Source: Clostridiales bacterium (GTDB lineage: Bacteria > Bacillota > Clostridia > Lachnospirales > Lachnospiraceae). From it: a stretch of DNA of 64,000 bases. Each line of letters opens with the position of its first letter. Positions within the stretch are counted from its first letter, which is position 1. The translations under genes and the position numbers were made by a program. The notes below the pieces were generated by a model. That model saw only the letters and a list, made by a program, of their open reading frames with translations, ran no database searches and had not been told where the DNA came from. This document shows positions 35,286 through 44,490 of this stretch, one piece after another. The DNA lies in NCBI GenBank assembly GCA_018372435.1, contig JAHAJA010000004.1, positions 198,496 to 262,495 of the forward strand, written 5' to 3'.

Positions 35286-35745
35286 GGTTAGGTAGTTAGA
35301 GTTTTGCTGGTTGTACAAAGGGAGTAAGTTAGTGAAAGCTGGTAGTGAGTATTTTAGTATATAAGTGATTTATATGTGGTTGAATAAATATAAGAAAGTG
35401 TATTAGGTGAGTAATTTCATAATTATCATTTAATATTCAAGGATATTCGATTAGGTGTTAAAAATTACTCAATTAGACAAAGAATTACATTTGATTTGAA
35501 ACTCAATTAAAAACACTATGCATTGCATTTAGTGGACTTGAGAGGATACGTAATAAAATGTTTTTTTATTAATTCATTAAAGTTGGTATTTTGCTTAAGC
35601 TTTTGTATGCATAGAAGATATGACAAGCATTGAAGAAAAGTTGAAAGAATTAAAAAATATTATGAAAGGAGCCATGCGTTGCTTTCTTTCAACTAATTTA
35701 TATAGGCAGTGTCGCAAGCTAGCTTGTGATATGCATGGATGGATA

Positions 35746-36033
35746 ATGAAGATTACAGACGAAACAATTACGTATGTTGCGGCCTTAGCGAAGTTGGAGC
35801 TTTCTGATGATGAGAAAGATCGTGCCAAGACAGACTTAGAGAATATTATTAGTTACATGGATACGATGAATGAGATTGACACAAGTAATGTGGAACCTAT
35901 GTCGCATGCATTCCCAATGAAGAATGTATTCAGAGAAGATGTTGTAACTAACGGTGATGATCGTGATAATTTATTAAACAACGCACCAGTTAAGAAGGAC
36001 GGTTGTTTTATCGTTCCTAAGACAGTGGAATAG
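35746..36033 (+). CDS. gatC: Asp/Glu-tRNA amidotransferase subunit C
   Basis: Small stabilising subunit of GatCAB, 95 aa from the ATG at 35746, which is exactly the usual GatC length: it begins ITDETITYVAALAKLELSD and ends DGCFIVPKTVE. The reading frame stays open upstream to an ATG at 35620, giving a possible 42-residue extension with no homology to GatC. The ribosome-binding site at 35746 is weak (GGATGG), so the longer form cannot be ruled out. gatA starts 17 nt downstream. Confidence 0.88.
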   Translation: MKITDETITYVAALAKLELSDDEKDRAKTDLENIISYMDTMNEIDTSNVEPMSHAFPMKNVFREDVVTNGDDRDNLLNNAPVKKDGCFIVPKTVE

Positions 36034-36050
36034 GAAGGGAGGACATGGCT

Positions 36051-37511
36051 ATGGCAGAGATTAAATTACAAGATACAACTCCTATGACAGCCCTTGAATT
36101 AAGCACTAAGATTAAAGCTGGCGAGGTTTCTGTTGAAGAAGTTGTTAAGAAACAATTAGAGATTATTAAGAGCGAAGATGAGAAATACAATTGTTACATT
36201 ACGGTATGGGAAGAAGCTGCAATTGCTCGTGCGAAGGAAGTACAGAAGCTAATTGATGAAGGAAAATTAGCAGATTCATCACTTGCAGGTGTGCCAATTG
36301 CAATCAAAGATAATATCTGTACGAAAGGTGAGTTGACAACTTGTGCATCTAAGATGTTATCAAACTTCAAGCCACCATACAATGCAGAAGTAATTGAACG
36401 ATTAGAGGCAGCAGGAGCTGTTATAATAGGCAAGGCAAATATGGATGAGTTCGCAATGGGAAGTACAACAGAGACTTCTTACTACGGACCAACGAAGAAC
36501 CCTAGAGGTCTAGAATATGTACCAGGTGGTTCTAGCGGTGGAGCGGCGGCTGCCGTTGCAGCTAGAGAAGCAGTGATAGCGCTTGGTTCCGATACGGGTG
36601 GTTCCGTTCGTCAACCCTGTTCTTTCAGTGGTGTGACTGGCATTAAACCAACATACGGCACAGTATCACGTTATGGTTTGATTGCATACGCTTCCTCTCT
36701 AGATCAAATTGGACCAATTGCAAATAGCGTAGCAGATTGTGCTAGTGTACTTGAAGTAATTGCAGGACATGATGCCAAAGATTCAACTTCCGTTCCTACA
36801 CAGAGTTACCAATATACGAAAGCACTAGTAGATGATGTGAAAGGTAAGAAAATTGGTATTCCAAGAGGCTATATTGGCAAAGGCCTAGATGAAGAAGTGA
36901 AAGCTTCTATCTTGGCAGCGGCGAAAGTACTAGAAGAAAAAGGTGCAATTGTTGAAGAATTTGACCTTGATATCGTGGATTTAGCAATTCCCGTTTACTA
37001 CGTTTTGGCATCTGCGGAAGCAAGTTCGAACTTATCTCGTTACGATGGTGTGAAGTACGGATATCGTACTCCAGATTTCGAGGGCCTTGGCGATTTATAT
37101 AAGAAGACGAGAAGCGAAGGTTTTGGGCAAGAAGTAAAACGTAGAATGATGATCGGTGCATTTGTTCTAAGTTCGGGATATTATGATGCCTACTACAACA
37201 AGGCATTGCGTGTGAAAGCATTAATCAAAGAAGGTTTTGATAAAGCCTTCGAAAAGTACGATGTAATCCTAGGACCAACAGCTCCAACGACGGCATTAAA
37301 AATCGGAGAGAACTTATCTGATCCGCTTAAGATGTATCTAGGTGATATCTACACCGTATCCGTAAACCTAGCAGGCCTACCAGCCATCAGTTTACCATGC
37401 GGAGAAGATTCAAAAGGAATGCCAATCGGTTTACAATTAATCGGCAAACCATTCGGAGAAGCAGATATCATACAAGTTGCATATAGTTATGAGCAAGCAC
37501 GTATTAAATAA
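36051..37511 (+). CDS. gatA: Asp/Glu-tRNA amidotransferase subunit A
   Basis: Amidase-signature glutaminase of 486 aa that releases ammonia for amidation of Asp-tRNA-Asn and Glu-tRNA-Gln. The Ser-cisSer-Lys triad maps to Lys86, Ser161 (PGGSSGG) and Ser185 (GSDTGGSVRQP), with spacing identical to that reported for staphylococcal GatA. ATG 36051 is 8 nt from GGAAGGGAGG; the earlier ATG at 36045 is only 2 nt from it and is less likely. Between gatA and gatB lies repeat element B. Confidence 0.95.
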   Translation: MAEIKLQDTTPMTALELSTKIKAGEVSVEEVVKKQLEIIKSEDEKYNCYITVWEEAAIARAKEVQKLIDEGKLADSSLAGVPIAIKDNICTKGELTTCASKMLSNFKPPYNAEVIERLEAAGAVIIGKANMDEFAMGSTTETSYYGPTKNPRGLEYVPGGSSGGAAAAVAAREAVIALGSDTGGSVRQPCSFSGVTGIKPTYGTVSRYGLIAYASSLDQIGPIANSVADCASVLEVIAGHDAKDSTSVPTQSYQYTKALVDDVKGKKIGIPRGYIGKGLDEEVKASILAAAKVLEEKGAIVEEFDLDIVDLAIPVYYVLASAEASSNLSRYDGVKYGYRTPDFEGLGDLYKKTRSEGFGQEVKRRMMIGAFVLSSGYYDAYYNKALRVKALIKEGFDKAFEKYDVILGPTAPTTALKIGENLSDPLKMYLGDIYTVSVNLAGLPAISLPCGEDSKGMPIGLQLIGKPFGEADIIQVAYSYEQARIK

Positions 37512-37610
37512 ATTGATATTAAATGATAGACAAATAAGAGAGAGATGAATAATCGTGTACGTTGATATAAATCAAGTAGATTGAGTTATTTTGTATATCT
37601 ACCTACCTAT

Positions 37611-37917
37611 TTGAGAGAACAGCGAAACTCAACGATACCGTGACATATGCTCAAAGGCACATACACAATTTGTAAGAAACGATAGCGTAACGGCTGTAGT
37701 ACTTCTTGGTGTGTGCTGTACAACCTAGGAAGGCGAGGCAAGGATGCCGAGCCAGCCTGAGCTGAGGCAGGAAGCCGAATCGAAGGCGTGTCCGTATAGT
37801 GAAACATATATTCGCATACACCTAGAAGTACTAAGCAGTGAAGCGTGTTTCGTCAAATAGTGTATGTGCTTTTGAGCAAGTTCACAGCAACCCACGAGTT
37901 TCGCGTCCCTCTCTCAA
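37611..37917. repeat. palindromic intergenic element B
   Basis: A 307-bp imperfect palindrome: TTGAGAGAACAGCGAAACTC (37611-37630) pairs with 37896-37917, and TGCTCAAAGGCACATACAC near 37648 pairs with GTGTATGTGCTTTTGAGCA near 37860. Its core (about 37684-37849) is the reverse complement of the core of element A, with many short differences. It occupies almost all of the gatA-gatB gap, ending 25 bp before gatB, and would form a very long hairpin in the message. Confidence 0.8.
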
Positions 37918-37942
37918 AACAACATAGAAAGGAAGGAACCAC

Positions 37943-39379
37943 ATGAAATCATATGAAACTGTCATAGGGCTAGAAGTCCATGTAGAGTTGGCGACAAAGA
38001 CAAAAATCTTCTGTGGGTGTACAACAGAGTTTGGTGGATCACCAAATACACACTGTTGTCCAGTCTGTACAGGAATGCCTGGAACACTCCCAGTTTTGAA
38101 TAAACAAGTAGTAGAATTCGCGATAGCAGCAGGTCTTGCAACGAATTGTACAATTACACAGAATTGTAAGTTTGACCGTAAGAATTATTTCTATCCAGAT
38201 TTACCAAAAGCATACCAAGTATCTCAATTATATCTACCAATCTGTAGAGATGGTGGAATTGAGATTGAAGTTGGTGGTGTGAAGAAAACGATTGGAATCC
38301 ATGAGATTCATATGGAAGAAGATGCAGGAAAGTTAGTGCATGATGAATGGGATGACTGTACATTAGTTGATTACAACCGCTGTGGTGTACCGTTAATAGA
38401 AATCGTAAGTGATCCAGATATGCGTTCTGCTGATGAAGTAATTGCTTATCTTGAGAAGCTAAAATTAATCTTACAATACCTTGGGGTATCAGACTGTAAG
38501 ATGCAAGAAGGTTCACTCCGCGCAGATATTAACTTATCTATTCGCGAGGTGGGTGCACCTGAATTCGGAACGAGAACAGAGATGAAGAACATGAACTCTT
38601 TCAAGGCAATTGCTAGAGCAATTGAGGGAGAGAGAAAACGTCAAATCGAAGTACTTGAATATGGTAAGAAAGTAAACCAAGAAACAAGAAGGTGGGATGA
38701 TAACAAAGATACAAGTTTTGCTATGCGTTCCAAAGAAGATGCACAAGATTATCGTTATTTTCCAGAACCTGACCTAGTACCGATTGAAATCAGTGATGAA
38801 TGGTTAGATACGGTTAAGAAACGTCAACCAGAACTTAGAGATGAGAAGATGGCTCGTTATGAAACGGAATATGATATTCCAGAATACGATGCCTCATTAA
38901 TTACAAGCTCTAAGAAACTTGCGGATATCTTCGAAGCGACGGTCGCTATCTGTAACAAACCCAAAGAGGTGTCAAACTGGTTAATGGTTGAGACAATGCG
39001 TCTGTTGAAAGAGCACGAGATGGAGCCAGAGAATATTGTGTTTACTCCAGAAAACCTTGCGAAATTAATTGGATTAATTGATGCAGGATCTATAAACCGT
39101 ACAGTGGCAAAAGAGGTATTCGAAGTTGTATTTGCTGAGAATGTAGATCCTGAAAGCTATGTTAAGGAAAAGGGTTTACTTATCGTTAATGATGAAGGGG
39201 AACTTCGTAAGACAATTCAAGAAATTATAGCAAGTAATCCTCAGTCGGTTGAAGATTATCATAATGGTAAGACGAAAGCTATGGGATACTTAGTTGGTCA
39301 AACTATGAAAGCCATGAAGGGTAAAGCTGATCCAGGAATGATCAATACTATTGTACTAGAATTATTACAGAAACAATAA
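37943..39379 (+). CDS. gatB: Asp/Glu-tRNA amidotransferase subunit B
   Basis: tRNA-binding kinase subunit of GatCAB, 478 aa. It begins KSYETVIGLEVHVEL and shows the zinc-site cysteines in IFCGCTTEFGG and HCCPVCTG, the KNYFYPDLPKAYQVSQ phosphorylation region, and the C-terminal helical/YqeY-like tail. It works with GatA and GatC to convert Asp-tRNA-Asn or Glu-tRNA-Gln. AAAGGAAGG precedes the ATG. A long terminator-like hairpin follows. Confidence 0.96.
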   Translation: MKSYETVIGLEVHVELATKTKIFCGCTTEFGGSPNTHCCPVCTGMPGTLPVLNKQVVEFAIAAGLATNCTITQNCKFDRKNYFYPDLPKAYQVSQLYLPICRDGGIEIEVGGVKKTIGIHEIHMEEDAGKLVHDEWDDCTLVDYNRCGVPLIEIVSDPDMRSADEVIAYLEKLKLILQYLGVSDCKMQEGSLRADINLSIREVGAPEFGTRTEMKNMNSFKAIARAIEGERKRQIEVLEYGKKVNQETRRWDDNKDTSFAMRSKEDAQDYRYFPEPDLVPIEISDEWLDTVKKRQPELRDEKMARYETEYDIPEYDASLITSSKKLADIFEATVAICNKPKEVSNWLMVETMRLLKEHEMEPENIVFTPENLAKLIGLIDAGSINRTVAKEVFEVVFAENVDPESYVKEKGLLIVNDEGELRKTIQEIIASNPQSVEDYHNGKTKAMGYLVGQTMKAMKGKADPGMINTIVLELLQKQ

Positions 39380-39403
39380 ATAAGTAAATAAGTAAATAAA
39401 TAG

Positions 39404-39476
39404 GATTCCTTGCAAAATGCAAAAGGGAGAATACTTAAAAGCTAAGTATACTCCCTTTTGCATTTTGCAAGGAATC
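39404..39476. terminator. 33-bp hairpin after gatB
   Basis: GATTCC... at 39404-39429 is perfectly complementary to 39451-39476 (26 bp), and ATACTT/AAGTAT adds 6 bp inside after one A-A mismatch; the loop is 7 nt. The inner part, GGGAG...CTCCC followed by TTTT, works as an intrinsic terminator on both strands. The stretch 39477-39740 after it is AT-rich with nothing recognised. Confidence 0.8.
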
Positions 39477-39740
39477 TTCAATATTAATTATATATATTTT
39501 ATATAATAATCGAAGTCTTAAAGCAAAATAATAATGAAAGCAAGAAAATACATATTTAGGGAAAAATAAGGAGAAAATACATTGTTTTCAGATATAAAAG
39601 CATTTATAATTTAATAGATTGCCAAAATTTCTTGTTGTTGTATGAATCCGTAAGCCGAATAGCAACGGATAAACGTTTACAATTTGATAACAACATGATT
39701 AGAAGTTGATATTGTTGAAGAAGTAATATATATCTTAGAA

Positions 39741-39812
39741 GGGGTGAATTACCTTTCAGGTAAGAAGACTAAAGCAGACGCAGGGTCGCATCAAGAACTG
39801 CACCCCGTTTTT
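39741..39812 (+). promoter_or_regulatory. possible attenuator before the ABC exporter genes
   Basis: GGGGTG (39741-39746) pairs with CACCCC (39801-39806), followed by GTTTTT. Inside lie a TTACCT-ttc-AGGTAA hairpin (39749-39763) and a possible CAG/CTG helix (39775-39777, 39798-39800), giving a three-way junction. GGGT at 39783-39786 could compete for the same CACCCC arm. It sits 34 bp before the ATPase start and looks like a leader with conditional termination. No known riboswitch class was recognised. Confidence 0.5.
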
Positions 39813-39846
39813 AGTTAAAGAATTAGAACGAGAAGGAGAGAGTTGA

Positions 39847-40752
39847 ATGAACACGTTAGAAATTAAGAATCTATCAAAGAGTTTTGGAAAAACTCGTATA
39901 ATAAAAGATGTATCCCTCCACGTTTCAGAAGGCGAAATTGTGGCTTTTGTAGGACCTAACGGTGCAGGTAAGACAACAACCTTGAAGATGATTACGAATT
40001 TGATATGGCCAGATAGTGGTAGTATAACAATTGCAGGGTATGATTTATTCAAACAAAGGGAGATGGCACTTGCTAATATGGCAGGTATCATTGAGAACCC
40101 AGGCTTGTATACGAATCTAACTGGATTAGAAAACTTACAGTTTATACAGAAGTTAAGAGGTGTATCAAAAGCAAGATTACAAGAAGTCATTGAATTAATT
40201 GGTCTTAATGATAAGGAGAAGTTACATCGTAAGGTAAGAAGATATTCTCTTGGTATGAAACAAAGATTAGCACTAGGAATGTGTTTACTTACGAAACCCA
40301 AATTTCTTATATTGGACGAGCCGACCAATGGTCTTGATCCTACAGGCGTAATTGAGCTTCGTCAATTAATTGAAAAGATGGTCAAAGAAGAGAATGTATC
40401 CGTTTTATTTTCCTCTCATATGTTGGGTGAAGTTGAAAAATTAGCCAATCGAATCGTATATATTAAGGATGGAAGCATAATAACAGAGCGAATCCAGCAA
40501 AAAGAGGATAGTAATATCTATAATATACATGTGGAAGATCAAGAAGAGAAGGCTGCCCAGATCCTTAGAAAACTTTCTTGTTGCAAACAAGTTGAGTTAC
40601 AGGTAGATGGAATCTTACATATTGAAGCAGATGTTAATCATTTGAATTTGATACTGAAGACGTTAGGAGAGAATGCTATTACAATTATAGATATTGAGAA
40701 AGAAAAACAGAGCTTAGAAGATATCTATCGCTCTATATTTACGGAGGACTAA
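39847..40752 (+). CDS. ABC transporter ATP-binding protein (BcrA/NatA type)
   Basis: Cytoplasmic ATPase of 301 aa. Walker A GPNGAGKTT at residues 36-44, signature YSLGMKQRLALG, Walker B FLILDEPTNGLDPTG, H-loop near LFSSHMLGEVE. The C-terminal about 80 residues form the extra domain found in DrrA/BcrA-like exporters. AGAAGGAGAG precedes the ATG. Two ABC-2 permease genes follow with 4-nt spacing and overlap, so the three form an exporter. Substrate unknown; peptide antibiotic or lipid-like molecules are typical for the class. Confidence 0.93.
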   Translation: MNTLEIKNLSKSFGKTRIIKDVSLHVSEGEIVAFVGPNGAGKTTTLKMITNLIWPDSGSITIAGYDLFKQREMALANMAGIIENPGLYTNLTGLENLQFIQKLRGVSKARLQEVIELIGLNDKEKLHRKVRRYSLGMKQRLALGMCLLTKPKFLILDEPTNGLDPTGVIELRQLIEKMVKEENVSVLFSSHMLGEVEKLANRIVYIKDGSIITERIQQKEDSNIYNIHVEDQEEKAAQILRKLSCCKQVELQVDGILHIEADVNHLNLILKTLGENAITIIDIEKEKQSLEDIYRSIFTED

Positions 40753-40756
40753 TACT

Positions 40757-41932
40757 ATGAGTAAATTATTCCGATTTGAATGGCTGAAAAGCCGTAAGAA
40801 TATCAAGAATATTGTTATGCTAAGTTTATTCCTAATCATTCTTGTAGGATATATTATTCTAAATGGAGTATTAGCACAGAAATATAAGATTGACGAGCGT
40901 GTTAATTATACAAGTGATAAGTGGTATAGTGTTATGAAGATGAATGAGCTTCTGGCTCTATCTGACGAGAAAGATATGTCTAAGGATATGAAGACAGAGA
41001 TAGATTTTTGGAGACAAGTATATCAATATGCAGTATCTCAAGATGTCTATAAGCATTGGCGAGGAGAGGACAAATGGAGAGATGTTGTAAGAGAAACCAT
41101 TGAAAAGAATGAGTACTTACTAAAGGGAAAGGAAGAAGGAATCACTACCTATAATCGTATATCGGATCAGGAATTACGCAATGAAATCAAAAAGAATCAA
41201 ATGTTCTTAGCGGAAGATATTAAGCCACTAGACAGCGAATATCAGATGACATCATTACATTTCTTATATCGCTTATTAAATCAATTATTCCCTTATCTAG
41301 TTGTAGTGGTAGTCCTAATAGTTTGTGCAGATGCCGTGTCAAGTGAGTTTGATACTGGTAGTTACAAATTCTTAATGCTACAACCGTATAAGAGAGGAAA
41401 GATTATACACATCAAATCAATTGCAACAATCTGCTATGCAATGATTTCGGTGCTTGGTATGATTGCAGGGGTATTCTTGGTAAATGGGTGTATTAATGGT
41501 TTTGGAAATCCTAATTATCCAGTAGCAATCGATGTGAGCCGATTTAGCAGACTTATATCGGATACGTATAAGACGAATGCTGTAGAATACATTGGAATCG
41601 GTAAATTTCTTCTATATGTAATACCGATTGCTATCTTGTATCTATTATTTACTGCGGTTTTTGCACTAATCATCTCCACATTGGCTGCTAATAGCATAGC
41701 TTCCTTATCCATGTCAGTGGGAATAATGCTAGCGGCTATCATGTTACAACCTTATGTAGTTAGTTACAAGACATTGTCTTTGGTTTATCCGGTTAGTTAC
41801 TGTAATCCGGTAGAAGTGCTGTCTGGTGGGACATATGGAACTGCATTAATGGCTATCCTAGTTCTTGTTTTTTTAAGTATTGTAGTCTACCTAGTGAATG
41901 TATTGATATTTAAGAAGAGGGATCTATTATGA
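40757..41932 (+). CDS. ABC-2 type permease, first subunit
   Basis: Membrane protein of 391 aa: one N-terminal helix (about 20-38, IVMLSLFLIILVGYIIL), a long polar, presumably extracellular segment of about 130 residues, then several hydrophobic helices, ending ILVLVFLSIVVYLVNVLIFKKRDLL. The motif SSEFDTGSYKFLMLQPYKRGKI after the second helix is typical of ABC-2 permeases. It starts 4 nt after the ATPase stop. Similar in plan to its neighbour, so the two probably form a heterodimer. Confidence 0.88.
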   Translation: MSKLFRFEWLKSRKNIKNIVMLSLFLIILVGYIILNGVLAQKYKIDERVNYTSDKWYSVMKMNELLALSDEKDMSKDMKTEIDFWRQVYQYAVSQDVYKHWRGEDKWRDVVRETIEKNEYLLKGKEEGITTYNRISDQELRNEIKKNQMFLAEDIKPLDSEYQMTSLHFLYRLLNQLFPYLVVVVVLIVCADAVSSEFDTGSYKFLMLQPYKRGKIIHIKSIATICYAMISVLGMIAGVFLVNGCINGFGNPNYPVAIDVSRFSRLISDTYKTNAVEYIGIGKFLLYVIPIAILYLLFTAVFALIISTLAANSIASLSMSVGIMLAAIMLQPYVVSYKTLSLVYPVSYCNPVEVLSGGTYGTALMAILVLVFLSIVVYLVNVLIFKKRDLL

Positions 41933-43497
41933 GAAAATTAATATATTTTGAATGGAAAAAGATTTTTGGAAGCAAAAGAAATCTTGCTGTTATCGCTATC
42001 GTTTTCCTAGTTCTACTTGTGTTCCTAGCAGCGAATATAGAGAGGGATAAGCAGGATAGAGAAGATAGTGCAAAACAAGCAGATTTTCTTGCAGATTGGT
42101 ATAATAAAGAGAATGTCTCCTATGAAAAAAGTTATAGCAAAACAAACATGTACATATGCAAATTATATAGTGATGTGGCAAAGAAACGAAGCGAGTATTT
42201 TACGGAAAAGGCTAGAACAATTCGTGCCAATGACAAGGAATCAGAGTTACAAGCTGATAGAAGCTATTATGAAACTCAACTGCGTTATTATGTAGAAGGT
42301 GCATTATATATAGGTGCGTCAATGGAAGAAACGGCAATACGGAATACCGTCTATTCAAACAAGGAGGTATTTCTTGATATGTTGAATTATCAGTATCAAC
42401 AAAAGGGAAATATCTCAGAGTTATATGGTGATTATTTGATGATGCCGAGTATGTTATTTGGAACAAGTAATCAAATCGCAGAGACATTGACATATTACCG
42501 TGAAAAGCTAGTTTTCACAAACAAATTATTAGAAGAAAATGCTGAAATATTACGTGTAAATGAAATGAAAGGATATAATTTTCTCTTTCTTACATTCAAA
42601 GAAATCTTTCCTTATGTAGCTTTGCTAGTGGTACTTCTAATATTGGCTGATATTATGTCAACGGAAAGAGACTATGGTACTTATAAATTCTTGTTATTAC
42701 AACCAGTTTCTAGAGGCAAGATAGTATTAGCTAAGGGAATAGCGGCAATTACTAGTGCTTGGGTAGTTATTCTTATACCGATATTTATCTGTTTCTTAGC
42801 AGTCGGAGTGATCAATGGTTTTGGGGCGCCTAGTTATCCAGTAATAAAAAGTGTAGAAACGTATACAACAACAGAGCCATTAGTAACAGATATTGAATAT
42901 ACAAGAGGTACGGCTTATGTTGGTGACTTCTTTAGTGAATTTAGTGGTAATATAGATAATGGATACCGATTGTATGAATATCGTAATGGCGGCTTATATA
43001 TGGGTATTAGTGAGTACGCGGCAACCTATAATTTCAGCTATTTTGCAGTACCAAATGGGGATTATTTTGAGGCGAACAAAATAGCTGTCTATAATCCAGA
43101 TTATTATGGAATACCGGATAAAGTAGCTAATACAATCATGAACCCATATTTTTCTTATATCAATATCAACAGCTTCTTACTACAGATGTTGCCCGGAGTG
43201 TTGTTATACCTAATGTTCGGTGCGTTACTTGGACTGTGTATATCAACAACTACGCAACATAGCTTGATATCTTTTGTTTTATGTATCTTGATTGGAGGTG
43301 GCGGAAGTATTCTTTTATCGAATATTGATGGAAAATTAGGAAAATTGCTACCATTCTCCTATGCAAATGTTGTGAATTGTATGCAAGGGTTGTATAATAG
43401 AACAATGTTACAAGGGGTGACTGTATTAGTCAGTGTCAACCTGATTTTATTTATTATTAGTTATATTACTTTTAGGAAACGAGATATTATTTGTTAA
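41929..43497 (+). CDS. ABC-2 type permease, second subunit
   Basis: Membrane protein of 522 aa with the same architecture as the preceding permease (first helix about 20-38, large outside loop, then STERDYGTYKFLLLQPVSRGKI and further helices) but with a bigger second outside loop of about 110 residues (about 300-410) rich in Tyr and Gly. Its ATG overlaps the upstream stop in an ATGA. The shared motif suggests the two permeases arose by duplication. The large loop may bind substrate outside the cell (inference). Confidence 0.87.
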   Translation: MRKLIYFEWKKIFGSKRNLAVIAIVFLVLLVFLAANIERDKQDREDSAKQADFLADWYNKENVSYEKSYSKTNMYICKLYSDVAKKRSEYFTEKARTIRANDKESELQADRSYYETQLRYYVEGALYIGASMEETAIRNTVYSNKEVFLDMLNYQYQQKGNISELYGDYLMMPSMLFGTSNQIAETLTYYREKLVFTNKLLEENAEILRVNEMKGYNFLFLTFKEIFPYVALLVVLLILADIMSTERDYGTYKFLLLQPVSRGKIVLAKGIAAITSAWVVILIPIFICFLAVGVINGFGAPSYPVIKSVETYTTTEPLVTDIEYTRGTAYVGDFFSEFSGNIDNGYRLYEYRNGGLYMGISEYAATYNFSYFAVPNGDYFEANKIAVYNPDYYGIPDKVANTIMNPYFSYININSFLLQMLPGVLLYLMFGALLGLCISTTTQHSLISFVLCILIGGGGSILLSNIDGKLGKLLPFSYANVVNCMQGLYNRTMLQGVTVLVSVNLILFIISYITFRKRDIIC

Positions 43498-43535
43498 ATA
43501 CGTACGTATTACTACGTGAAAGGGGTATTGTAACG

Positions 43536-43886
43536 TTGGAAAAAAGAAGAAGTAAAAGAATACCGGTTCATCTACATTTAGAGATATCATCTTTGTTTAA
43601 TCAGGATAATGGTTTAGTAACAATTGCAAATACGCCAATTGAAGTGATTAACATATCGAGAACAGGGATTGGTTTTATCACAGAGAGTATGTTACCAACA
43701 GGATTTTATTTTAATGCATGTTTACAGTTTAATAGTGAAGATTCCAAGTTATACTGTGTTGTCAAGATTTTAAGGTCTGAGTTCGCTGGTGGAAATTCTA
43801 CTATCTATGGTTGCGAGTTTGTTGGTATAGCACCTGTGTTTTCGTATATTTTTGATCAATTAGAAGAGGAGTATGAAAGTGAGTAG
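43536..43886 (+). CDS. PilZ-domain protein, cyclic-di-GMP binding
   Basis: Cytoplasmic protein of 116 aa. The PilZ signature is complete: the basic RxxxR-type stretch EKRRSKRIPVHL at the N-terminus and NISRTGIGF (NxSxxG) about 40 residues later, so it should bind cyclic di-GMP. A TTG start at 43536 is proposed because AAAGGGG is 10 nt upstream and the protein then begins right at the motif. The longer frame from 43491 overlaps the permease end. It lies between the exporter and an HD hydrolase gene that starts within its last codons. Its output partner is not evident. Confidence 0.85.
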   Translation: MEKRRSKRIPVHLHLEISSLFNQDNGLVTIANTPIEVINISRTGIGFITESMLPTGFYFNACLQFNSEDSKLYCVVKILRSEFAGGNSTIYGCEFVGIAPVFSYIFDQLEEEYESE

Positions 43887-44466
43887 GTTAGACCAACAGA
43901 TGAACTTCATTATGGAAGTGGACAAGTTAAAGGAGATAACAAGACAGACATATATATCTAGTGGAGAACGACTTGAAAATGATGCAGAGCATTCGTATAG
44001 TTTAGCGCTTATGGTTGCCTTGTTGAGTGAACATGCTAAAGAGAAGATTGATGTAGCGAAGACAATGGTAATGGTATTAATTCATGATATTGTAGAAATT
44101 GATGCTGGAGATACATATGCATATGATGATGTTTTAAATCAAACAAAGAGGGAACGTGAAGCCTTGGCAGCAGATAGAATATTCAATCTACTACCAGAGG
44201 ATCAGGCCGTATATATACGTTCATTATGGGAAGAGTTTGAGCAAGGACAGACACCAGAGGCAAAGTTCGCATTAACAGTTGATAAGATTCAACCATTGAC
44301 TTTGAATGATCATACAAAAGGTAGAGCATGGAGAGAACATGAGGTTCATATAGACAAAGTGATGAAGAGAAATGAGCACACAGCAGATGGATCACAAGCT
44401 CTGTGGGAGTTTGCGCAAGATATCATTGATAAAAACGTTGCGAATGGTAATATTATAAGCAAATAG
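43879..44466 (+). CDS. HD-domain hydrolase (YfbR/HDDC2-like)
   Basis: Metal-dependent phosphohydrolase of 195 aa. The HD motif is seen as ENDAEHSYSLALM and VLIHDIVEIDAGD, with a later Asp in FALTVDKIQPL. The pattern matches the YfbR/HDDC2 group, some of which are 5'-deoxynucleotidases; substrate here unproven. A GTG start at 43879 fits AGAGGAG 7 nt upstream better than the ATG at 43873 (1 nt). It overlaps the PilZ gene end. Confidence 0.85.
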   Translation: MSRLDQQMNFIMEVDKLKEITRQTYISSGERLENDAEHSYSLALMVALLSEHAKEKIDVAKTMVMVLIHDIVEIDAGDTYAYDDVLNQTKREREALAADRIFNLLPEDQAVYIRSLWEEFEQGQTPEAKFALTVDKIQPLTLNDHTKGRAWREHEVHIDKVMKRNEHTADGSQALWEFAQDIIDKNVANGNIISK

Positions 44467-44490
44467 AAGTTAGTTAAAGGAGAGTAGATT

